From positions 1 to 40,674 of the forward strand of contig JBFMGF010000003.1 in the NCBI GenBank assembly GCA_040752675.1: a stretch of DNA of 40,674 nucleotides, read 5' to 3'. Positions within the stretch are counted from its first letter, which is position 1, and each line of letters opens with the position of its first letter. Positions 26,747 to 33,894 of this stretch are shown piece after piece. The notes under the pieces are model-generated. The model ran no database searches. It saw only the letters and a list, made by a program, of their open reading frames with translations, and was not told the DNA's origin. The DNA is from Acidobacteriota bacterium (GTDB lineage Bacteria > Acidobacteriota > Polarisedimenticolia > JBFMGF01). A program made the translations under genes and the position numbers.

Positions 26747-27847
26747 TTATCTACTCTTGAAATGCTCGTATCCTGTCTTAGGAAGACGTCTCAGGAGGCC
26801 TGTCCTGGAAACGATGCCGATTCCCCTGCTGGCAGGGATGATCTCCCCGATCCTGTAAAGAGGTCTCGAAAATTTCCTCTGGAAGAGTCTTTCGAGTTTG
26901 TCCGCCTTACCCTCGGAAACGGCCACGAGAAGGCAATAGTCTTCCCCACCCGAGAGGGCGGCATCCAGTATCGCTTTCCAGGACTTGAGAAAGTGAGTAA
27001 GAGAAGCGTCGACCGGAATATCAGATTCGCGGATGACCGCTCCGACTCCGCTTGCTCTGCAAAGGTTGTGCAGGTCACTGGACAATCCGTCGCTCAGATC
27101 GATCATGGCGGTGGCTAATCCGGTTTCTGCTAAAAATCTTCCCTCTTCAATGTGAGGGCGAGGTCTTAAGTAGCAATTCATGGCTCTCCTTGCATAAAAC
27201 CGATCCCATCCATAGCTTTCCCTGCTTCTTTCTCCTTTCTCTCCTCTCTCTTTTTTCTCTTTCTTTTCTCTTTCTTTCCAGTAGCCCGAATGGTATTCCA
27301 TCCCTTTCCGGAGGAGCCTGAGCCCGAGCGAGCTTCCTCCGACGGATCCGGAAAGGAACAGGATGTCTGATGGTCTGGCCCCGCTCCTCAGGATAGCTTT
27401 CCCTTTGCCCATGCTCCCCACTGCCGTGATGCTGATGAATACCTTCCCGGGGCTCGAGCATGTGTCTCCTCCCAGCAGGCTCACTCCGAAGCTCCGGCAT
27501 CCACTGTCTATTCCAGAAACTAACCTCAATGCTGTTTTCTTCTTCATTTCAGGGGGAAGCCCCATGGTGAGTAAGATGAATTCCGGTTTTCCTCCCATGG
27601 AAGCGATGTCGCTCAAATTGACGTAGACGGCTTTCTCTCCTATCCATTCTGGAGAGGAGAAGCGAAAGGAGAAATGGATATCTTCGATGAGGGCATCCGT
27701 GGTGATGAGGATCTCCCTTCCCAGCAGAGACCGTATAACGGCACAGTCATCTCCGATGGCGATATCCTTCTTGCTGTGCTGGATGCCAGAGTAGGATCTC
27801 TCGATGCGCTCTATGAGGCGCATCTCCCCGAATTCGCTCAGTCTCAC
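26747..27847 (-). CDS. thiL: Thiamine-monophosphate kinase with low-complexity insert
   Basis: Phosphorylates thiamine monophosphate to the active diphosphate. 366 residues, slightly longer than usual. Family motifs are GDDCAVI, TTDALIEDIHF, VNLSDIASMGGKPEFILLTMGLP, SLLGGDTCSSPGKVFISITAVG and DLSDGLSSDLHNLC. Residues about 187-220 form a Lys/Glu/Arg-rich low-complexity insert (WKEREKKEKKERGEKGERSR) between the GSVGGSSLGLRLL and YLRPRPHIEEGR segments. It is encoded by a pure purine tract on the coding strand. The GTG start at 27847 is chosen because the protein then begins at the family N-terminus (MRLSEFGEM) and AAAGG lies just upstream. It is the last gene of the lon operon. Confidence 0.95.
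   Translation of the reverse strand: MRLSEFGEMRLIERIERSYSGIQHSKKDIAIGDDCAVIRSLLGREILITTDALIEDIHFSFRFSSPEWIGEKAVYVNLSDIASMGGKPEFILLTMGLPPEMKKKTALRLVSGIDSGCRSFGVSLLGGDTCSSPGKVFISITAVGSMGKGKAILRSGARPSDILFLSGSVGGSSLGLRLLRKGMEYHSGYWKEREKKEKKERGEKGERSRESYGWDRFYARRAMNCYLRPRPHIEEGRFLAETGLATAMIDLSDGLSSDLHNLCRASGVGAVIRESDIPVDASLTHFLKSWKAILDAALSGGEDYCLLVAVSEGKADKLERLFQRKFSRPLYRIGEIIPASRGIGIVSRTGLLRRLPKTGYEHFKSR
27225..27279. repeat. 55-nt pure polypyrimidine/polypurine tract inside thiL
   Basis: The plus strand is uninterrupted C/T from 27225 to 27279, rich in CTTT and CTCT units. The coding strand is therefore pure A/G. It encodes the charged ThiL insert. Such tracts can form triplex (H-DNA) and are slippage-prone. 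Confidence 0.85.
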
Positions 27848-27868
27848 ATCATACCTTTGACGTAAGTT

Positions 27869-30298
27869 TCAAACTTTCTTTTTAGCGGCGTATGCGTTTT
27901 CTTTTCCGGCTTCCCTTTCTCCCATGTTGACGACAGGCTTCCTTTCCCTTTTCCTTGAACTCAGAGCAACTTCGAAGACCTCACGGATGTCGGTGACAAA
28001 GAAGAACCTCATATTCTTGGTCAGATGCTTAGGGATATCCACCAGGTTTTTCCTGTTGGGAGCAGGAAGGATTATTTTCGCAATATTGGCCCTTCGTGCC
28101 GCCAGGATCTTCTCTTTGATCCCTCCTACCGGAAGGACATTCCCTCTGAGAGTAACCTCGCCCGTCATGGCGACATCCCTCCTGATCGGCCTGTTGATGA
28201 AAGCGGAGAGCATCGCCGTCGCCATTGTCACGCCTGCAGAGGGCCCATCCTTCGGGATCGCCCCTTCCGGGACATGGACATGTATATCAACATTGGAAAA
28301 ATAGTTTTCGGGGATCCCGAACTCTCTGGATTTAGATCTTGCATAGGAAAGCGCTGCATGAGCCGATTCCTTCATCACCTCACCAAGGTGCCCGGTCAGG
28401 ATGAGGCTTCCCCTCCCCCTCATGGCCGTCGCTTCGACGAAGAGGATATCTCCTCCCGATTCCGTCCATGCCAGGCCTGTGGATACGCCAACCTGATCTT
28501 TCGTCAGAGATTCTTCCGGAAATATCTTGGGAGGTCCCAGGTAAGTCTCCAGACTACTCGAAATGATCCTTGTTGTGCCACTCTTCCCCTCGGCAACCCT
28601 CTTTGCCACCTTTCTGCAGATAGAGGCGATCTCCCTTTCCAGGTTTCTTAATCCAGCTTCTCGCGTGTACTTGTTAATGATAGTGGCGATGGCATTGTCG
28701 CTGAAAGATATCTTCCTGGGCATCAATCCGTGCTCCTCGATCTGCTTGGGAATCAGATGTTTCTTTGCAATGACCAGCTTTTCCTCCTCCGTGTAACCGG
28801 AAAGGTGGATGGTCTCCATCCTGTCCCGGAAGGCAGGCTGGATCGGGTCGAGAAGATTGGCTGTTGTTATGAACATGACGTTGGAGAGGTCGAATGGTAT
28901 GTCAAGATAGTGATCTCGAAAGGTACTGTTCTGTTCGGGATCAAGGACTTCGAGAAGGGCCGAGGATGGATCTCCTCTGTAATCGGCGCCGATCTTGTCC
29001 ACTTCGTCCATCATGAAGAGAGGGTTGTTTGAGCCTGCCTGGAAGATTCCCTGCACGATTCTTCCCGGCATGGCTCCAACGTAAGTCCTCCGATGCCCTC
29101 TGATCTCTGCCTCGTCCTTTATCCCTCCGAGGGAGATCCGGACAAAATTTCTCCCGAGCGCTCTTGCTATGGATTTCCCCAGGGAGGTCTTTCCCACTCC
29201 GGGGGGGCCGACGAAGCAGAGGATCGGCCCTTTCATCTTCTTTGTCAGCTTCCTCACGCTCAGATACTCGATGATCCTCTCTTTGACCTTCTCCAATCCA
29301 TAATGGTCCTCATCAAGGATCTGTCTTGCCTTCTTGAGATCGATTCTGTCCTTCGTTTCTATGCCCCAAGGAAGCCCTGTCAGCCAGTCGAGGTAATTTC
29401 TCACCATGGCCGCTTCCGCAGAGTCAGGATGCATGCTCTCCAGCTTTTTCAACTGTTTTTCGACCTCGTCCATGACGTAGATGGATGGGTTCCTCGATTT
29501 CGCCTTCTCTCTCAGATTCTCAATCTCTTCAGCGAGTTCATTCCCCTCGCCGAGCTCGGTCTGGATTGCCTTCAATTGCTGCCTTAGATAGTACTCCTTC
29601 TTGGAACGGTCAATCTCATCCATGGTGTGAGAATCAATTTCTCTCTGCATGGTCAGAAGGTCGAGTTCCCTTTTGATGAAATCGTTGACCTTCCTCAATC
29701 GTGAAATAGGGTTTAAGATTTCGAGGATCTCCTGAGCCTCCTCGATCCTTAAATCCAAGTTGGAAGAAACGAGGTCGGCCAGCCTTCCTGGATCCTCGAG
29801 GTTGTTAGCGACTACCATTACTTCAGATGGGATGTTCTTTCCGAGCGATGCTGACCTCTCGAGGGCATGTTTGACATTCCTCATAAGGGCTTCTTTCTCC
29901 AGGGGTCTCTCCTCTGTGATACTTTCCTGGGGGATAGCGATCCTGGCCTTCAAGAAAGGGCCTCCTGTGATGAACTCTTCGACGAGAGCCCGTGCAACAC
30001 CCTGCACAAGAACCCTGATTCTGTTATCCGGGAGCTTCAACATCCTCATGATGACGGCAACAGTCCCCACTTTGAAGAGGTCATCCAGATTAGGTTCATC
30101 ATCTGATTTATCCTTCTGTGAGAGGAGGAGGATCATCCTGTTTTCAGAAAGGGAGTAGTCGATGGCTTTTATGGACATTTCCCTCGCAACAGAAAGAGGA
30201 TGAATGATGAAGGGATAGACAACGACATCCCTTAGCGGAAGAATAGGCAGAATCTTCGGGATCTTGAGTTGCTCTTCCGTTTTTTCCTTTTTCTCCAT
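27869..30298 (-). CDS. lon: ATP-dependent protease Lon
   Basis: About 809 residues, the full bacterial LonA length. The N-terminal substrate-binding domain begins at LPILPLRDVVVYPFIIHPL. A coiled region is followed by the AAA+ module with Walker A GPPGVGKTS, Walker B LFMMDEVDKIG and the sensor region. The C-terminal Ser/Lys protease domain has the catalytic serine in PKDGPSAGVTMATA and the lysine in GGIKEKILAARRA. It degrades misfolded and regulatory proteins in the cytoplasm. The start is the ATG at 30298, with AGGAGG 8 nt upstream; a GTG at 30307 overlaps that SD. It lies directly after hsp20, suggesting a joint proteostasis function. Confidence 0.97.
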   Translation of the reverse strand: MEKKEKTEEQLKIPKILPILPLRDVVVYPFIIHPLSVAREMSIKAIDYSLSENRMILLLSQKDKSDDEPNLDDLFKVGTVAVIMRMLKLPDNRIRVLVQGVARALVEEFITGGPFLKARIAIPQESITEERPLEKEALMRNVKHALERSASLGKNIPSEVMVVANNLEDPGRLADLVSSNLDLRIEEAQEILEILNPISRLRKVNDFIKRELDLLTMQREIDSHTMDEIDRSKKEYYLRQQLKAIQTELGEGNELAEEIENLREKAKSRNPSIYVMDEVEKQLKKLESMHPDSAEAAMVRNYLDWLTGLPWGIETKDRIDLKKARQILDEDHYGLEKVKERIIEYLSVRKLTKKMKGPILCFVGPPGVGKTSLGKSIARALGRNFVRISLGGIKDEAEIRGHRRTYVGAMPGRIVQGIFQAGSNNPLFMMDEVDKIGADYRGDPSSALLEVLDPEQNSTFRDHYLDIPFDLSNVMFITTANLLDPIQPAFRDRMETIHLSGYTEEEKLVIAKKHLIPKQIEEHGLMPRKISFSDNAIATIINKYTREAGLRNLEREIASICRKVAKRVAEGKSGTTRIISSSLETYLGPPKIFPEESLTKDQVGVSTGLAWTESGGDILFVEATAMRGRGSLILTGHLGEVMKESAHAALSYARSKSREFGIPENYFSNVDIHVHVPEGAIPKDGPSAGVTMATAMLSAFINRPIRRDVAMTGEVTLRGNVLPVGGIKEKILAARRANIAKIILPAPNRKNLVDIPKHLTKNMRFFFVTDIREVFEVALSSRKRERKPVVNMGEREAGKENAYAAKKKV

Positions 30299-30313
30299 CT
30301 GTCTCACCTCCTC

Positions 30314-30763
30314 CTATTCTTCTCTGATGGCAATTTCAACCTGTTCCCCTCTCTTGTTGGAGACCTTGGGAAACCGGATCTTCAAGAGTCCATCTTTAAG
30401 GACAGCATCCGCTTTATGAGTATTAACCGCTTCGTTGATGTTTATCACCCTGCGAAACTTTCCATAGCTGCGCTCGAGTTGTCTGAACTTCTTCTTGCCT
30501 CCACCATCCGGGGATTTCTTCTTCTCTCCTTCGATGATGATATTGCTGCCGTTGATGAAGAGTTTCAGATCCTTCAGCACAACGCCGGGCACTTCCACTT
30601 TCACCATCATGTGCTCGTCGCATTCGCAGACGTCCGTGCTCGGAAGCCATGCCACATCGGCCATCCCTCTCCCCGATTTCAGATCGAACAGGTTCTCAAA
30701 GAGGCGGTTAATCTCATTTTGGATCCTTGCAATCTCAAGGATCGGACCGTATCCTTTGACCAT
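30314..30763 (-). CDS. Hsp20/alpha-crystallin small heat-shock protein
   Basis: 149 residues. The alpha-crystallin domain covers about 40-140: WLPSTDVCECDEHMMVKVEVPGV, the NGSNIIIEGEKKK strand, YGKFRRVININEAV, DAVLKDGLLKIRFPK. It is an ATP-independent holdase that keeps unfolded proteins soluble. The start ATG at 30763 has AGGAG 7 nt upstream. It lies between nrdR (17 nt) and lon. No CIRCE or sigma-32-like element was recognised. Confidence 0.95.
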   Translation of the reverse strand: MVKGYGPILEIARIQNEINRLFENLFDLKSGRGMADVAWLPSTDVCECDEHMMVKVEVPGVVLKDLKLFINGSNIIIEGEKKKSPDGGGKKKFRQLERSYGKFRRVININEAVNTHKADAVLKDGLLKIRFPKVSNKRGEQVEIAIREE

Positions 30764-30780
30764 GTTTCTTCTCCTCTCAT

Positions 30781-31239
30781 TTACTTTCTTGTTTCGATGA
30801 GTCCTTTCAACTCTGCCATAAACTCGTCAATATCCTCGAATTGCCTGTACACGGAGGCAAAACGGACGTAGGCCACTTTGTCGAGTTCCTTAAGCCTCTC
30901 CATGATTAGATTCCCGATCGCTTTCGTCTCGATCTCGCGGTCCGTGTTATCCTGGACTATGGCTTCGACTTCATCGGCAATCTCTTCCAGCCTACCCCGG
31001 CTGACCGGCCTCTTCTCAATCGCCTTCAGCATCCCCGTGAGGACCTTATTCCTGTCGAAGATCTCCCTCCTCCCATCCTTCTTGATGACCATGTAGGGAA
31101 TCTCCTCAATCCTCTCGTAACTCGTAAACCTGCGGTGACAGCCCAGGCATTCCCTTCTTCTCCTGATCACAACTCCGTTCTTCCCTTCACGGGAATCAAC
31201 AACTTTATCTTTGCCTCCTCCACAGTAAGGACATTTCAT
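30781..31239 (-). CDS. nrdR: Transcriptional repressor NrdR
   Basis: A 152-residue repressor of ribonucleotide reductase genes. The N-terminal zinc ribbon has Cys3, Cys6, Cys31 and Cys34 (KCPYCGGGKDKVVDSR, ECLGCHRRF). An ATP-cone domain follows (VIKKDGRREIFDRNKVLTGMLKAIEKRPV) and senses ATP/dATP. The frame runs to 31311, but the ATG at 31239 has AGGAAG 5 nt upstream and begins at the invariant MKCPYC. It overlaps the upstream flippase gene as ATGA. No ribonucleotide reductase gene is in the window. Confidence 0.96.
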   Translation of the reverse strand: MKCPYCGGGKDKVVDSREGKNGVVIRRRRECLGCHRRFTSYERIEEIPYMVIKKDGRREIFDRNKVLTGMLKAIEKRPVSRGRLEEIADEVEAIVQDNTDREIETKAIGNLIMERLKELDKVAYVRFASVYRQFEDIDEFMAELKGLIETRK

Positions 31240-32270
31240 ACTGGCTTCCTTTCCTGATTGTCCGATAATCCGATTCTGCTGACAGATCTTAACGTCAATC
31301 CATCTATCCAAAGAAAGGCAAGTCCTAGCAGGATGACCGGGATGATGGTGATCCCATGGACTACGATGGCGGTACTTGTCGCTGCATCACGGGACACCTC
31401 GAAAAACCCCATCAGACCAATCTGCATCGCTTCATGGTAAGTTCCAACTCCCCCGGGGGTGGGGATGGATATTCCCAGAACGAGAAGCGGTAGCAAAGTA
31501 AAGATCCCGATGATCGGGATGGATAAGTGCGTTGCTTTTAGGGAGAGCCATATGCCTGCTCCGATGATCAACCATATTACGAACGAGTACGTAAGAGAGA
31601 TGAAGATGATCCTGATCTCCTTAAGGACGGAAGCCCCTTCGATGAAGGAGCGCATCATCATCAGTATCTTATTCAAAATCACATTGCTGGAGCGTTTCTC
31701 CCTCTCTTCCACGAATATCATTATTCTGTCCTTTTTCCATACCAGCAGAATGAGAAGGAGAAACAAAGCTATGGAAAAGAGCGTGAACAGGATGCCTCCA
31801 TAGCTGGCCGCTTTCAAAAGTTCTTTGCTCTGGGTAGAAAATGTTCCCTGGAAGACTAGAAGGGATATTCCGAAGAGAAATACAACGGTCATTCCATCCA
31901 TCAGCCTCTCTATGACGATTGTAGCAACGGCAGAGCTCTTGCTTATCCCCTCTCGCTGCCCTAGCAGGACCGGCCTGACCAACTCACCGATTCTCCCGGG
32001 GATGATCCATGATACCATGTATCCTATGATCGTCGTTGAAATGAGGTTGTAGAATCCTATGCGGTTCTTTATAGGCATCAACAGATATCTCCACCGGATG
32101 CATCGGAAGACATTCTGGCTAAGGCCAACCAGGATGGAAAGTGAGATGAGTGAAAGGCTTGAGCCTTTAATCCCCTCCCAGACCTCTCCTGGATCGACCT
32201 TCCTGAGGAATACACAGAGAAAAAACAAAGAGATCGCAACCCCTATGAGTATGTTTCTATATCTTTTCAA
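31236..32270 (-). CDS. Lysylphosphatidylglycerol synthase TM / flippase-like membrane protein
   Basis: About 344 residues with about eight hydrophobic segments (for example NILIGVAISLFFLCVFL, IGIFTLLPLLVLGISIP). The family pattern includes RCIRWRYLLMPIKNRIGFYNLISTTIIGYMVSWIIPGRIGELVRPVLLGQREGISKSSAVATIVIERLMDG-like order and TPGGVGTYHEAMQIGLMGFF near the end. This is the UPF0104/YbhN/AglD family of lipid flippase-like proteins. Substrate unknown. The start is a TTG at 32270 with CAGGG about 8 nt upstream; an alternative TTG at 32309 lacks an SD. It heads the operon with nrdR-hsp20-lon-thiL. Confidence 0.85.
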   Translation of the reverse strand: MKRYRNILIGVAISLFFLCVFLRKVDPGEVWEGIKGSSLSLISLSILVGLSQNVFRCIRWRYLLMPIKNRIGFYNLISTTIIGYMVSWIIPGRIGELVRPVLLGQREGISKSSAVATIVIERLMDGMTVVFLFGISLLVFQGTFSTQSKELLKAASYGGILFTLFSIALFLLLILLVWKKDRIMIFVEEREKRSSNVILNKILMMMRSFIEGASVLKEIRIIFISLTYSFVIWLIIGAGIWLSLKATHLSIPIIGIFTLLPLLVLGISIPTPGGVGTYHEAMQIGLMGFFEVSRDAATSTAIVVHGITIIPVILLGLAFLWIDGLTLRSVSRIGLSDNQERKPV

Positions 32271-32323
32271 ATCGTAAACCCTGAAAGAATAACAGCCAGA
32301 AAAAACCAACTTTTCCCTGATAA

Positions 32324-32350
32324 CTTATATCAACGCGGGCTTTGAGTCAA
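32324..32350 (-). promoter_or_regulatory. Candidate promoter for flippase-nrdR-hsp20-lon-thiL
   Basis: On the minus strand, a TTGACT -35 (32345-32350) and an extended -10 TGATATAAG (box TATAAG, 32324-32329) are separated by 15 bp, short but compensated by the TG extension. The predicted start near 32317 leaves about 47 nt to the TTG start. The rest of this 261-bp divergent spacer is AT-rich with no other gene. Confidence 0.45.
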
Positions 32351-32475
32351 CTTTTCACGATTTTTTATTATTTTTTTAAAAACTTCTTAAAATTTCTCAA
32401 GAACAGGTGTAACCTTTACGTCTCCCGCTGCTCGCCTTGAGAGTCGGTACCACATTCCAAATCGTCAACATTTCA

Positions 32476-32503
32476 GGAACTTTTTGATGTAAAATTTCGT
32501 CTA
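32476..32503 (+). promoter_or_regulatory. ECF-sigma-type promoter for the LiaF-like/DUF4097 pair
   Basis: GGAACTT (32476-32482), a 16-bp spacer, then GTCTA (32499-32503). This closely fits the RpoE-like ECF consensus (GGAAC ... GTC/TCTA). The predicted start is near 32510, and a strong AAGGAGG SD lies at 32519-32525 before the ATG at 32532. No sigma-70 -10/-35 pair of comparable quality is seen here. The ECF sigma encoded at 26062-26646 is an obvious candidate, by inference. Confidence 0.6.
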
Positions 32504-32531
32504 TCTTGGCAAGATGCAAAGGAGGTCTAAA

Positions 32532-32732
32532 ATGGCTACGAAATGCTGCAAGACGGAATCGCTCATCTGGGGAATATTCTGGGTCTTCGTCGGGGGTCTG
32601 TTTCTCGTTCATAATTTTTATCCGGAATACAGGATCCTTTCCAATATATGGAAATGGTGGCCGCTGTTGATCATCGTTATCGGGATCAACATCATCATAA
32701 GGTATTTCCATAAAAGTGAAAAAGGGGAATAG
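32532..32732 (+). CDS. Small LiaF/DUF5668-like membrane protein
   Basis: 66 residues. Two hydrophobic segments (IWGIFWVFVGGLFLVHNF and WWPLLIIVIGINIIIRYF) form the pattern seen in the LiaI/LiaF-like transmembrane region, with a W-x-W-WPLLLI core. The N-terminus has a CC pair (ATKCCKTES). The ATG at 32532 with a strong GGAGG at 6 nt is clearly the start. It is followed after 2 nt by the DUF4097 gene. In other bacteria such proteins accompany envelope-stress systems; the exact role here is unknown. Confidence 0.8.
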   Translation: MATKCCKTESLIWGIFWVFVGGLFLVHNFYPEYRILSNIWKWWPLLIIVIGINIIIRYFHKSEKGE

Positions 32733-32734
32733 TC

Positions 32735-33871
32735 ATGAGAGTAAGAGACGTTATTCTAATTCTCATTATCATCGTCGCAGGTCTGAGCATGCAGAGCGTC
32801 ATCAGTCTCAAGGAAAAAGGGTTCCCCATCATGTTTGATATCAAGGGAAAGCCCAATAGATTCGTCGAGACAAAGGAGATAGACTTTCCGATGGGCTGCG
32901 CCATGAAAGTCAAGAACTCTCATGGGAACGTCACTCTGAGCCCCTGGGATAGAGAGACGGTGCATGTGCAACTTGAAAAAGTCATCTACGCCGACGATGA
33001 AAAAAGGGCCGAGGAAATCTCAAAACAGATAATCCTCAATCTCGAAAAGAGGGATAAAGAAGCTGTCATCTCAACCAACCGCGATGAGCTTTATCTCAGA
33101 CCGATAAGCGTCCAGACGAACCTGACCATCCATGCACCGAAACAGTCCGCAAGTTCAATCACCTGTTCACATGGCGATGTCATGGTCCACGGCATGGAAG
33201 GGGCATCAGAGGTGAAATCCCGGCATTCCGACCTGGAGATGAAGAATGTTTCAGGTGACGTTACAATCAATATGGAACACGGGGATGCGATTCTCGATTC
33301 CATCACCGGGAACATCATCGCAGACTCTAGACACGGGAAATTGGAATTCAACAACATCATCGGTACTCTGGCACTCCAGGCAGAGCACGATAGCGTCCAG
33401 ATACTCCATGTCGCCAGAAACCTCTCCATCAAGTCGAGACACACCGAACTCTTGCTGACCGATGTCGGAGGAGACATCGAGATCGACTCCGAACATACAG
33501 AGATCGGGGGAAGCCATATCAACGGCAACGCCATGATCAAAAACAGCTACAAGGATGTCGAACTGAGTGAGGTTACTGGCACTCTGAGGATCGACACGAG
33601 ACACTGCGACGTTCAAGTAGAGAGGGCAGTATCCAACTCAGATATCATCGCAGAATATGGCGATGTCACCCTGCGAATCCCCGGCGGCTTGAACTTTTCG
33701 GTGGATCTGGCAGCCGATTATGGAGACATCGAGTCTGACTTCGAGGAGTTAAAGCCTTCTCATGAGAAGGTGACCAGCAGGTTAATCGCCAGGATTGGCA
33801 GCGGAGGTCCCACTTACACGGTCAGGACACGCTACAACGACATTTATCTTCAGAAAATTTCCTATAACTAA
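32735..33871 (+). CDS. DUF4097-like beta-solenoid protein with an 18-residue His/Tyr ladder
   Basis: 378 residues. One N-terminal membrane helix or uncleaved signal (VILILIIIVAGLSMQSV) precedes an extracytoplasmic domain. From His146 to Tyr308 ten turns of exactly 18 residues repeat: His/Tyr, x, Asp/Glu-like, alternating hydrophobics, Gly, hydrophobics, then Arg or Glu before the next His. His occupies positions 146, 164, 182, 200, 218, 236, 254 and 290; Tyr occupies 272 and 308. The preceding residue alternates Arg/Glu, so the ancestral unit may be 36 residues. This fits the DUF4097 (toast-rack-like) solenoid fold. No catalytic motif is seen. SD GGGG is 7 nt upstream. It is co-transcribed with the small membrane gene. 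Confidence 0.85.
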   Translation: MRVRDVILILIIIVAGLSMQSVISLKEKGFPIMFDIKGKPNRFVETKEIDFPMGCAMKVKNSHGNVTLSPWDRETVHVQLEKVIYADDEKRAEEISKQIILNLEKRDKEAVISTNRDELYLRPISVQTNLTIHAPKQSASSITCSHGDVMVHGMEGASEVKSRHSDLEMKNVSGDVTINMEHGDAILDSITGNIIADSRHGKLEFNNIIGTLALQAEHDSVQILHVARNLSIKSRHTELLLTDVGGDIEIDSEHTEIGGSHINGNAMIKNSYKDVELSEVTGTLRIDTRHCDVQVERAVSNSDIIAEYGDVTLRIPGGLNFSVDLAADYGDIESDFEELKPSHEKVTSRLIARIGSGGPTYTVRTRYNDIYLQKISYN

Positions 33872-33894
33872 TGATACTTGTTGTGAAGGGTGAT

